The notes under the pieces are model-generated. The model ran no database searches. It saw nothing but the letters and a program-made list of their open reading frames with translations, and was not told the DNA's origin. A stretch of DNA of 64,000 nt from Clitoria ternatea. Lineage: Eukaryota; Streptophyta; Magnoliopsida; Fabales; Fabaceae. The stretch spans positions 91,458,001 to 91,522,000 of the forward strand of contig CM075676.1 in assembly GCA_037962975.1 (NCBI GenBank), read 5' to 3'. Positions 43,964 to 54,580 of this stretch are shown here, one piece after another. The first letter of the stretch is position 1, and each line of letters begins with the position of its first letter. The translations under genes were made by a program, and so were the position numbers.

Positions 43964-46480
43964 CTACGGAGGAGGAATTTGCTCTTCAGCTTTCTGCGCT
44001 TCCTCAGCTCCAGGCTCTTGTGCCCCTTCCTTTGGGATTTTCTCAGGAATTCCCCCTCCGGGAGCCTCAGTTCCTTCCGCAGACGAGGTGACCTCAGACG
44101 TAGGAAGAACGTAATCCGGTCCCATAGTTTGACCCTCAGGAAGAGGAGGCAAACCGTACAAGGACGTCAGAGGATCTTCATGACGACCATCAACCACGGT
44201 GACCAACTTTCCTCCATGGAATTCATAGAACGGATCCATTCCATAGAGGCTAAGTTTCACAGTGGGGTTGCGGTAGAAAACTTGGCGTATAGCTAGGCCG
44301 AAGGATTCTTCAACCGCCTGGTTGCATATATCAATAGCTTCCTGCTTCTCAGCTTTCACTATAGCCAGTTCTTCCCGCAACCTCGATAGCTCCCCACTTG
44401 ATCCTCCAAATTCCGTTCTCGCAGCCTTCAGTCCCTCGATCTCAAGAAGGAGCCTCTTCTCCTTTTGGGACCACTCCTCAACAGCAACTTTGCTCTTATC
44501 CTCGAGCTCAACCTGCTTAGCCTGGCTGCTACGGAGTTCTTCCTTTGATTTATTGAGCGTTTCCTCCCTCTCTGCCAACTTATCTTCCAAGTCTTTCAGA
44601 ATACCTTTAAGCTTAAGGTTCTCTTTGTTCATAATATCCCTGAACTGTTTAGACTTGGTAAGACGATCTTCCATTAATTTAATGGTGGCTTTGTCCTTCC
44701 CCGACGAGAGGTTGAGCTCTTCTAATTTATCACTTAGCTCATCAACCTTATCGACATTGTCAGCTAACAAACTGAATGAGTGAAGCATTCCAGTCAGTTC
44801 AGCCAACTGCCATTTTCCGGCCTCACACGCTTCCTTGATTTCTTTAGTGCTAAGCGTGGGCCGGAGTTCATACATCGGCTGAGGAAGAATTGCTGGAGTT
44901 GTTCCCCGATATGAGAGGAAGGGGGTAAGGAATGAAGCGGTTGGGTAGGAGATCGGAATAGGGACGCCGGAGGAAACATCAGCTGCATCCGAGGTTTCCA
45001 CAGCCTTACCTTTTGAAGGTTTATGTTTCTTTAACGGACCTCTGAAAGAATCATTCTTGATTTTTCTCCTCCTCTCAGTTATTTGGGGCGGACCCGTGGC
45101 TGGGCCAACACCAGTTGAACCGCCCTCGACCAGCGGAATCTCCCCTTCAATATCCGAAGTCAGGATAATCGTTTCAGGACGATCCTTTGCAGAAGGCTTG
45201 GCCTGAATTTCATTCTCACGGGCGACGGATTTACCTGCCGCTTTAAACCCCTTTAACTTATTCATTTCTGGAGATTCCTGTTCTATTTCACCTGCATGCA
45301 CAAATACAAGATATTAACAACTACGAAATGCTCCATACATTTGACAAAGGAGAAAAAGAGAAATAAAACGAGAATTACGTAGATATTCATCCCGGACTCC
45401 GCTTGAACTACTTAAGAGACGCCTACACGAAAATACTTTACAATGAGAAGTGTGTGCTTCGAGTGCGAACAACACTTTCGACGATTCGGGGGATAGCTCG
45501 GACTGGTCAGCGTAATATGCCTGGGAGTTTAAAAGAAAATGTTTATGGGTCCAACTCAAAGGAAATTTGTTAAGACCATCTTCATCCCTCCAAAAGATTG
45601 GTTTCTTTTTCCTAACAAATATCCGAGTAAAGTAGGATTTAAATGATTTTCCATCGACTTTGGCTGAATCGGTGTAAGATTCAAAGTTTACAAAAGAACA
45701 GAGAGTTCGGAGTGTCACTAGGCCAACACCGCCCTGCTTGTTAGCCCTCCGAACTACTCGAGTGCAATAAAACAGCATCACTACTGTGGGCGTGAAGTTG
45801 AAATGATCCCCCAGAACCTCCAGAGCACGGATGAGGCCCCAACCGTTGGGATGAAGTTAAGAGGGTGCGCAGTTTAAGAACCTCAACACACCCATCTGAA
45901 GCTCGGATAAGGGAAAACGAACTCCCAGGTAATGAAATATAAAATTATACATGTATACAGAACGGTCATTTGGTACGACGTGGCATATCCGTTCTGTAGG
46001 GAGTGGTGCATATACCCTAAACCATTTCTTCGTCTCTTCTTCTGCATGGAGCGTGAACCTTGGTTGAATTCGGGGTCCATCCTCGTTTGCGTGATGGGAA
46101 GCCAAGTTCTTAAATTCACTAGCTACCCAACAGAAAGGCCATTTAGCCTAAAGTTCTTCCCAATTCAACTTAGAAACAGCAACGCTATAAAGACCTTCTG
46201 TTGTCTTCAGAATGGTATTATCTCCGGAAGTCCCTTCTCCAGCAGCCATCTGAATCACCTAGACCGAACTCTTTAATCTATGATAAAAGATCATATCGTC
46301 AGAAAGGTGATAACCATTACTCACTTCATTTTTTAAAGCGACTACAATCAGAGGACGACTCTGAGAAGGGAAAAGTCACTTTCCACAGTGAGTAAGATCC
46401 CCTTTCTGAGCGACATGACTCAGCCTTAGGAAGAATCACAAGGATTCTTCCCCATGACTATTAGGGTTGTGAGAAATTAA
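43964..46480 (-). pseudogene. E2 antisense gene copy b (exon 1 decayed, exon 2 open)
   Basis: Exon 2 (45291-43964) is fully open and encodes REIEQESPEMNKLKG, basic stretches, a long Glu/Lys coiled coil and the C-terminal block RQVFYRNPTVKLSLYGMDPF, FHGGKLVTVVDGRHEDP, LPPLPEGQTMGP. Exon 1 ends at 45379. Its last ~240 codons are readable (YMYNFIFHYLGVRFPLSELQ, VVRRANKQGGVGLVTL, SYTDSAKVDGKSFKSY) except for one TAA at about 45857 in place of Gln in the APSQLHPNG motif. The first ~120 codons (about 46105-46480) have decayed through stops and frameshifts. It is clearly divergent from copy a, so the pair is older than this insertion. Confidence 0.72.
45292..45378 (-). other. Intron of antisense gene b (87 nt)
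   Basis: Begins GTAATTCTCG and ends TTTGTGCATGCAG on the minus strand; phase 1, same position as in copy a and E1. Confidence 0.78.
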
Positions 46481-46694
46481 TCTCCCCCTAAATAAAGCAC
46501 ATTCTCTTCGCAAAAATAGTATACCAAAACAAGATGAAAATAGCATGGGAAAGAAAAATAGTTACCTCAGATGATGATGAGGACGAAAACTGAGAAAAGT
46601 CTCGTAGAACAAGCGACGAACTCCCTTGAGAAATTTTTGCAGAGTGTTGCTAAGAAATCAGAAACGAGTGGAACCCAAAATCCACTAAGTGTTT

Positions 46695-46963
46695 CTTTTA
46701 TAGGAAATGAAAAGGTTCGGTCACTAACTCTTGAAGTTGTGTCGTTCTCGACTAAACGCGTTGGTTCACAAGTGAAACGACACAACCGTTCCAAATTCAT
46801 GGGCGCCAAAACGATATCCATTCGACGAAGGGCCTATCTACTAGGCCCAAAAGTTTCGAAAAATGTAGGCCCATTAAGCCCTTAACGACGGTTATTGAGA
46901 TTTCTATCTCAGACGCAATAATTGCTCGCCCACGTGATTAAAAGCATTTAATGTCTAATCATG
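46695..46963 (-). promoter_or_regulatory. Putative promoter of antisense gene b
   Basis: TATAAAAG at 46702-46695 in the context CCTATAAAAGAAACACTTAG, which matches the E1 box and its surroundings. Upstream is the conserved block catgattagacattaaatgc (46963-46944) and a CACGTG G-box (46931-46936). Confidence 0.5.
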
Positions 46964-47220
46964 CGACGCAATTCGCGCTTTACAGCCGTTACGCGAATTT
47001 CAAGAGCCTTCAATTCCAATAAACTCTTGAAATTCTCATACAGCGAATCTTTGTCTGAATCCGTTGTGACAACATCAGCACATCGGATCTTTTAATCTAA
47101 GAACGGTTATTTGCAATATAATACTATATGTGAAGAAACTATTGTACGCATAAGCATACTGATATCTAGACCTCTCGCAGGTTGAGTAGCTTATGTGAAC
47201 AACCACTCAGTCCCTCACAC

Positions 47221-47232
47221 AAGCTAGGGGAC
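47221..47232 (+). other. E2 polypurine tract
   Basis: AAGCTAGGGGAC just before the 3' LTR, identical in core to the E1 tract. Confidence 0.75.
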
Positions 47233-47235
47233 ATA

Positions 47236-47962
47236 TGATCCGGTCTCAATACCGGTATCCGATCTGCAAGACAAATTTCAACGTCTTTGTCAAAACTTCA
47301 ACTTGTAACCGGTGTTATCGGTATACATCCGGACTGTAATTCCGTATCAGGCGCTCTCCCTATACCGGTTGTTCAGGATAACACCATGACACCGGATAAC
47401 ATACACGTCACTGTGCAAAAGACAAAAATCATGGCTACAGGGACCGATCAATAATCCCCTGCACTACGAGCCAAATTCTGCTCACGGGGATGGTCAACTT
47501 GCTCCCTAATCCTAGCCTATACTCTCCATGCTCAATACAAAATAGCCACTTGACCCAATCATGCTGGTAGGTGCGTAATAAAATAATGCTAGTGGAAGTT
47601 AGTGGTTCCCCACTAACGAGTCCTCGTAAATCGAGCCAATCAGGTATATGAACTCTTTTCATCAATGAAGAGAGGATCCTCAACTGAAAACTATTTTACG
47701 ATTACTCTCTGAAATACATTCCTTACTTGGAATATATCACTGACTTGAGCGTCGGAGAATCTTTGCAGGTGACACCACCATTCGCCCACATCAACGCGTT
47801 AGGTCGGTGTAGAGGATCTCCAGAACGCCCAATCCGCTCTCCTCACACAAGGACAACGGATATTTACCGGATACTCATACATCCGTTCTTCTATACAGTA
47901 TTCACATACTATTTGTGATTGACTTAACTCCGGATCTCTTGACCCCGGTTCAGGACAGATCA
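47236..47962 (+). repeat. E2 3' LTR
   Basis: 727-bp partner of 30691-31417, followed by gttat (47963-47967). Confidence 0.95.
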
Positions 47963-48904
47963 GTTATTTTATTAGGGAAAACCAATTTAAATTTCTGATT
48001 TCTAAAAGAAAATAATTTTTAAAATCATTAACTAAGAATACTTAAAACTATAAAAATTTTCTTTAATTCAAGTATTAATTATCTCAACTTCTGATTTTCA
48101 TAAAATAGCTTCTTTCTAATACTAGATTTTATTCTAGAGATTAAAAATAAAGTTAATGAAAATTATTTCTAAGAAGAAATAAAAGACTAAAAAAATGATA
48201 AAATACATTCTTTTAGAATAAAAATTTAAAGAGTAAGGTAAGAAAATTCTTACCGTGTTTTAACTTTCCGTCATGCTTGCTATATGCTCAAACTCATATC
48301 ACAAAATCATCAATCATAATCAAATAGTATCAATCACAATATCATCAATCACAATAAAAAAAATGTCAATCATAATCAAATAATATCGATCAAAATTAAA
48401 TATCATCAATAATAATCAAATACTAATAATTATAATCAAATCAATTAAATATAATTTAAGTTTTAATGGTTATTCAAATTAATAAGATTAATTTTAAGTC
48501 TTTGTAGTCCAATCCTCGCATAGGTATATAGTTCAGTCCATACAGGTCATAATAGTCCAAGTCCTTGCATAGGTTCAGTCCAGTTCGCATAGGTTATCCA
48601 GGTATTTGCATAGGTATTCAGATCAAGTTATACAAGATACTCAATTTAAAATTTATTATAAATTTTTAAGTTAAATAGTTATTATTTTAAAATAATATTA
48701 TTATTAAATTTTAAAGGAGTAGGAGACTCCTCTCATTATTCTTATGTCCTTTCATATTATATTCCTATCCCACTCCCCCTTACCTCTTGTATCTTGGTTC
48801 GTTATGGAAAGTTTGTGCGCGCCTCGTCTCCGAGTTCTAAAATATATGAATTTCACTTTAATATAGTTATAAGATGAAAATTAAGATTTCTACTTAAAAC
48901 AAAA

Positions 48905-49130
48905 ATGGTAAATTTTGAATAGTGAATAGTGAATAGTAAATCATGAATAGTAATAGTAAATAGTAAACGTGAATAGTAACAATAAAGAGTAAAACATAAA
49001 TAGTAATGGTAAAAAGTAAATCGTGAATAGTAAAGGTAAATAGTAATAGTAAATAGTAACAGTAAATAGTAATTTACTATTTGAATAATAATTTACTATT
49101 GAAATAGTATTTTACCATTCAGAATAGTAA
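48905..49130. repeat. AATAGTA array in A2
   Basis: Same low-complexity array as in A1, same orientation. Confidence 0.8.
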
Positions 49131-49289
49131 CTTAAAATAATATTATTTCCAGTATAATAATAGATTTCTAAAAACGATATAAAAATAACCCTAAAAAATA
49201 TAAAAGAGATGTATTCTTACCATAGAATTTTAGCAGAACCTTCTTCTAAAAATTTTATTTCTCTCTGACTTCTACCACTATCTCACTAG

Positions 49290-50684
49290 TATAATAACCC
49301 TACTTTTATTTTTATATTAAAATTTTGAATGAATTAAATTATGTTCTTTAGAACTTTTTAATCTACGTATTTTTATAATTTTTTGGAATTTTTGAATTAT
49401 TTTAATAAAATAATATTTTTTAAATAATTTTAAATTCATATAAGTGACTTAAAATTAAAAATATTTATAAGAAAGTGAAGTTAAATTTTAAGAAAATTTT
49501 CTAAAATCTATTTTAAGTAGACTTATCTAAAAATGATCAGTTTGAGAAAAATCTTGATTTTTACCAATCATAAAAAATCTGGAATGTATCAATAAATTTT
49601 TATTAACAAAAAATTTTGGATTTTTAAAATTTAAACTTTATATTACTTATTATAAAATTAGTGAGGAATGGTATAATATCGCTAAATTTAAAAAAAAGAC
49701 TGATTTTAAATATTTAAAATATACCGAGTGAAAGGTTACTATTTGACTTAATAATTCAGCCGACATTTGCTATGCAAAACACTGTGCATGAATGAAAATT
49801 TCAAAGGTTGCACAGTAACCAGGAACGAAATTTTCAATTCTTGCACAATACTTTTATATTAAAATATTCAAATACATAGTAATTTCTTTGGCTATAAATA
49901 CGGAGGAAGAGTAACGAAGAAATTCAACTTCTGATTAAGTTTTCTTAATATAGTAGTGCTAGTGAGATAGTGGTGGAAGTAAGAGAGAGAAATAAATTTT
50001 TTTAGAATAAGGTTCTGCTAAAATTCTAAGGTAAGAATACCCCTCTTTATATTTTTTGGGTTATTTTCATATCCGGTTGAGCTGTTCATATTATTATTAT
50101 CTGGACTTATGGAACAATGTAAACTCCTGGTTGACCCAGTGCAAATTAAAATTTAAGGGCCCATATATATAAGTAAGTTATGATGAAGATATTGCATAAC
50201 ATTCATGCATTCATAATTGATTGTGTATGTGACTGTGACTGATATTATTATGTATTGGTTTGTGAAAACCCTTTGTTGCTTATGTCTTATTCGAGAATAT
50301 TATATTATGTTTCTTACTCCTTTCTCCGTGTTTTTCTTTCATATGTTTTAAATTGATGGTTCAGAGAGAAGGATCGAAGAATCTCGACAGTAAATATAGT
50401 ACGTTCTAGAAAAAGAGCTCGGTATGAATATCGTGGTCCAATGAATAAATAAAGTTATTAAGTAACTGCTTCTGGGCCATGAAGTTTCCTCTCTTTCTTA
50501 TAATGTTTAATATTTATTTTCTTCAGATGAATGTAAAATTACTTTATAAAGTTTTAATAATATTTATGAGGTATTTCAGAAATGATGTATGTAATTTATT
50601 CCGATAGTTTTCTTTTAACGATCATATCTTTAAAAAAATTATGAATTTTTCTAGTATTTATTAAGGTGTAACAGAGGGTGTTAC
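49290..50684 (+). repeat. B 5' LTR with a 1.5-kb internal deletion
   Basis: Starts TATAATAACCC (TG mutated to TA) and ends GGGTGTTACA. It aligns with 61273-64000, except that sequence corresponding to about 62052-63568 is missing at 50062, between ttttcatat and gttgagctgttc. The TATA region ctataaatacgg (about 49892-49903) is kept. Confidence 0.88.
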
Positions 50685-50688
50685 AAAG

Positions 50689-50700
50689 TGGTATCAGAGT
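50689..50700 (+). other. B primer binding site
   Basis: TGGTATCAGAGT four bases after the 5' LTR, complementary to the 3' end of initiator Met-tRNA apart from the last base. Confidence 0.88.
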
Positions 50701-50837
50701 AGTTAATGTAGGCCTGGGGAAAAGGTCTATCTTGCTTTGTATGTAAACTCTGTATAGGTAATAGAAAATAAAATATCTGACTTGGCAGTAACTATGATTG
50801 ATGTGGCAAATCTCAGTTACTGTGAAACAGGAAATTA

Positions 50838-51780
50838 ATGGCCGGAAACGATCTTGCTGGAGTTGTAGAATGCTTAATCAATGCAATGGGAGCCCTGAAG
50901 GTCAAGGTAATGATGCCTTGAGAAGGTTGGACCTTTTTGAAAAGCAATCCACCTCGTTTCAAGGGAGGATATAACCCTGATGGAGCTCAAATCTGGATTC
51001 GAGAGATAGAGAAGATCTTCCGAGCACGGCAATATACTGAAGGTGATAAAGTAGTCTTCGCTACTTATGCCTTATGAGGATGCTGAAGGTGGGATAGTAT
51101 GCGTAGACAGTTTGAAGTTAACCAAGTGGAGATCACTTGAAATTATTTCAAGGATATGTTTCTGGAGAAATACTCTACAACTGATGTTAAAGAGAAAAGA
51201 CAATTCGAATTCCTGTCGCTGACCCAAGGAAATATGACCGTTGGAGAGTACGCATCTAGGTTTGAAGAGTTGTCTCGTTTTTATTCTCATTATAATGATG
51301 CTACTGACGAAGGTGATCGGTGCGCAAAGTTTGTAAATGGATTGCGGCCAGAAATTAAAGAAGCTATACGAATGTAGGAAATCTGTGAATTTTCTGTATT
51401 GGTAAATCGCTGCAGGATCTTTGAAGAGGATCATAAGGATAGAATGACCAAAGGTCGTGAGCCCATTCACAAGGTGGGAGAAATGAGAAGTGGAGGACCT
51501 CACCATCACCAAAGAAGAGACTTCAGGAGAAATAAGCCCTACCAAGTGCTATTTCGCCGGTTTGGAGCAGAATCTATTCCTAACAGATCCTAAGCTTCAA
51601 CTGGAAGCTATTACCCGACATCTGCACCAAATTTTAAATGTTTTATCTGTGGAGGACCCCATTTGAAAAGAGATTGTCCTAAAAACACTTATGTTTGTTT
51701 TAAGTGTAACAAACCAGGTCATCACATTAAGGATTGTCTAGAGATAAAGAGGGAAAACCATGAAGGTGCAAGTACAAGCA
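50838..51780 (+). pseudogene. B gag with two zinc knuckles
   Basis: From MAGNDLAGVVECLINAMGAL the frame soon breaks. PPRFKGGYNPDGAQIWIREI, EKIFRARQYTEGDKV, FLSLTQGNMTVGEYASRFEE and CAKFVNGLRPEIKEAIRM form the capsid domain. CFICGGPHLKRDC and CFKCNKPGHHIKDC (about 51637-51740) are the two CCHC knuckles. At least four stops (for example after RPEIKEAIRM, 51375-51377) and frame changes. Confidence 0.87.
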
Positions 51781-51859
51781 TAAATACTCAGGGAGGCGTA
51801 CACAGTGCAGTCGGAAGGCCGAAGGCGAAAGGAAAGGTTTTTACAATCACTAGAGAAGA

Positions 51860-52285
51860 AGCATCTTATTCTGATTCCATGGTGGAAGGTAAGTGTATCA
51901 TTAATAAGATTCCTTTAACTGTTATGTATGACTCAGGTGCATCATATTCCTTTATTGCCAATAACTGTGTAGAAAAACTAAAATTACCTATGATAGAACT
52001 GCCATTTGACTTATCTGTACATACTCCTGGAAACAATCCCATTGTCACTTCTAAAGCCTGTTAGAAATGCCCTATTGTCATAGATGGTGGGAACTTTATG
52101 GCTAATCTCTTTTGCTTACCCCTTTCTGGCTTAGAAGTTATTATTAGGGTCTTACAATCATGTTCTAATAGATGTCATAATAAAATCATAATGTTTAAAG
52201 AACCAGTGAATTTGAATCCTGAGGATTCGAGATTTCTAACCACCAACCAAGTGAGTGTCTCTTAAAAGGAAGGGCTCAAGGATTC
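51860..52285 (+). pseudogene. B aspartic protease and linker
   Basis: VEGKCIINKIPLTVMYDSGA then SYSFI carries the active-site DSGA, followed by KLKLPMIELPFDLSVHTPGN. A stop at 52062-52064 ends the frame and the remainder to RT is degenerate. It would cut the Gag-Pol polyprotein. Confidence 0.82.
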
Positions 52286-54580
52286 ATGCTATTGCTTTCA
52301 ACGAAAGGAGAGCAAGAATCAAAAATCAAAAATCTGTCGGTTGTGTGCGAATTTCTTAACGTTTTTCCTGAAGATATCCATGGTTTACCCCCAGAAAGAG
52401 ATATAGAATTCGCCATTGATTTAGTACCTGGAGTTGGACCCATTTCAATTGCACCATACCGAATGTCACCTCTAGAATTAGTAGAGTTGAAGAAATAACT
52501 TGAAGAGATGATAGAGAAACAGTTTATACGACCCAGTGTATCCCCCTGGGGTGCATTAGTGTTATTAGTTAAGAAAAAGGATGGTAGCATGAGGTTATGT
52601 ATAGATTATCGACAATTGAACAAGGTGACGATCAAGAACAGATATCCTCTGCCAAGGATTGACGACTTGATGGATCAGCTGTGTGGTGCCACGGTGTTCT
52701 CCAAAATTGATTTGAGGTCTGGATACCATCAAATAAGGGTGAAGAAAGAAGATGTACTGAAAACTGCTTTTAGAACACGCTATGGCCATTACGAATATCT
52801 AGTAATGCCTTTTGGTGTAACTATTGCACCAGCCGTATTCGTGGATTACATGAATAAGATTTTTCATCTATATCTAGATAAATTTGTACTAGTGTACTCT
52901 AAAAGCAAAGAAGAACATGTTGAACACTTGAAGATTGTGTTGGAAATCCTGAAAAAGAAACAACTGTATGCAAAGCTATCGAAGTGTGAATTCTGGTTGG
53001 AAGAAGTGAACTTTTTAGGACATGTAATTAGTCAAGGAGGAATAGTTGTAGACCCTTCCAAGGTAGAAGCAGTTTTGAAATGGGAGAGACTAACCACAAT
53101 TACTGAGATCAGAAGTTTCTTGGGCTTGGCTGGATACTATAGGAGATTCATTGAAGGATTTTCAAAGTTAGGATACCCACTGACCAAGTTAACATGGAAA
53201 GGACAACCTTTTGTGTGGACGACACAATGCGAGAATAGTTTTCAAGAGCTGAAAGATCGACTTACTTCCGCGCCGGTGTTAGTACTCCACGATCCACATC
53301 GAAGTTTTAAAGTTTACTGTGATGTGTCTAAGCAAGGACTAGGAAGTGTACTCATGCAAGACAAGAAGGTTGTAGCCTATACGTCACGCCAATTAAGGAA
53401 ACATGAGATTAACTACCCTACCCATGACTTAGAGTTAGCCGCTGTAGTTTTTGCCTTAAAGATTTGGAGGTATTATCTATACGGTGCAACATTCGATGTG
53501 TTTAGTGATCATAAAAGTCTCAAGTATTTATTCGATCAAAAGGAGTTAAACATGAGGCAATGAAGATGGATGGAGTTCTTAAAGGACTACGACTTTGAAT
53601 TGCAATACCATCCTGGAAAAGCGAACGTAGTGGCTGATGCTTTGAGTCGAAAGTCTATACATGCATCCACAATGATGATTAAAGAGATGGAATTGATAGA
53701 GAACTTCAGAGATCTTAACCTAACAGTAAAGGTTAATGCTAACAGCTACAGATTAGGAGCGTTGCAAGTGACAAGTGAATTCCTGAGACAAGTTTTAGAG
53801 GCTCAACGAGAGGATGAATTCCTGCAAGAGAAGAAAGAACTCTTGAAACAAGGAAAAGAAGTCGAGTTCAATGTGAGAAACGACCAATTGTTGAGGTATA
53901 AGGATCGAGTGTGTATCCCTGATCAAGAGGAGTTGAGGAAAGCAATTCTGGAAGAAGGCCACAAAAGTTATATGAGCATTAATCCAGGAGCTACTAAAAT
54001 GTATCAAGATTTGAAGAAGTTATTTTGGTGGCCTGGAATAAAGAAAGTAGTGGCAGAGTACGTGGCTGCATGTCTAATTTGCCAGAAGGTTAAAGTGGAA
54101 CATCAAAACCCCCCTGGAATGCTACAATCAATGGAAATACCAGAATGGAAATGGGATAACATGACCATGGATTTTATGACTTCTTTACCTAAAACTCCAC
54201 TAGGACATGATTCAATATGGGTAATAGTTGATAGATTAACCAAATCTGCCCACTTTATTCCCATCAATATTTGTTACTCTATGGAGAAGCTGGCGAAATT
54301 ATACATCGAGGAGATTGTGAGATTGCATGGAATTCCTTCAAGTATCATTTCTGATTGAGACCCTCGTTTTACATCGCAATTCTGGAAAAGTTTACACAAG
54401 GCTTTGGGAACAAGACTACGTCCGAGTTCAACATATCATCCTCAAACGGATGGACAATCAGAAAGAACAATTCAATCTCTAGAGGACTTGTTACGAGCTT
54501 GTGTGTTAGAGCATAAAGGAAGTTGGAATCAATTCTTACCATATGTGGAGTTTACCTACAACAACAGTTTTCATGCTAGC
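52286..54580 (+). pseudogene. B RT, RNase H and integrase (first part); RT active site deleted
   Basis: RT: RDIEFAIDLVPGVGPISIAP, PWGALVLLVKKKDGSMRLCI, PRIDDLMDQLCGATVFSKID, HYEYLVMPFGVTIAPAVF. Where FVVVFIDDILVYSK is expected the sequence is FVLVYSKSKEEH: about seven residues including the two catalytic Asp are gone in frame. RNase H has VYCDVSKQGLGSVLMQ, HDLELAAVVFALK and FSDHKSLKYLFDQ; it is broken by a TGA at 53561-53563. Integrase: second zinc-binding His appears to be Asn (MSINPGATKM), CLICQ, MDFMTSLPKTPLG, a TGA at 54356-54358 after SSIISD, then STYHPQTDGQSERTIQSLED. Solo LTR C interrupts at HASIG. Confidence 0.9.

Larger units (their letters stand above)
30691..47962 (+). mobile_element. 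E2: Tat-lineage Ty3/gypsy element with two antisense genes
   Basis: 727-bp LTRs (30691-31417 and 47236-47962; about ten differences), TG..CA ends and duplication gttat at 30686-30690 and 47963-47967. Contents: primer site, gag split by solo LTR A3, a truncated integrase, then two successive blocks of hairpin modules plus an antisense two-exon gene, polypurine tract, 3' LTR. Protease, RT and both RNase H domains are absent. Gag and integrase are close to those of E1 while the LTRs differ, so they are sister families. Confidence 0.95.
29342..49289 (-). mobile_element. A2: A-family LTR, split by E2 and broken by B
   Basis: Starts TGTAACACCCCC at 29342 after caaag (presumed target duplication; the other end is outside the window). 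Segments 29342-30690 and 47968-49289 align colinearly with A1, on either side of E2 and its gttat duplication. At 49290 the sequence switches to the B 5' LTR in mid-LTR, with about 970 bp of the A consensus still to come, presumably beyond the window. Whether A2 is a solo LTR or part of a complete element cannot be told. Confidence 0.85.
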
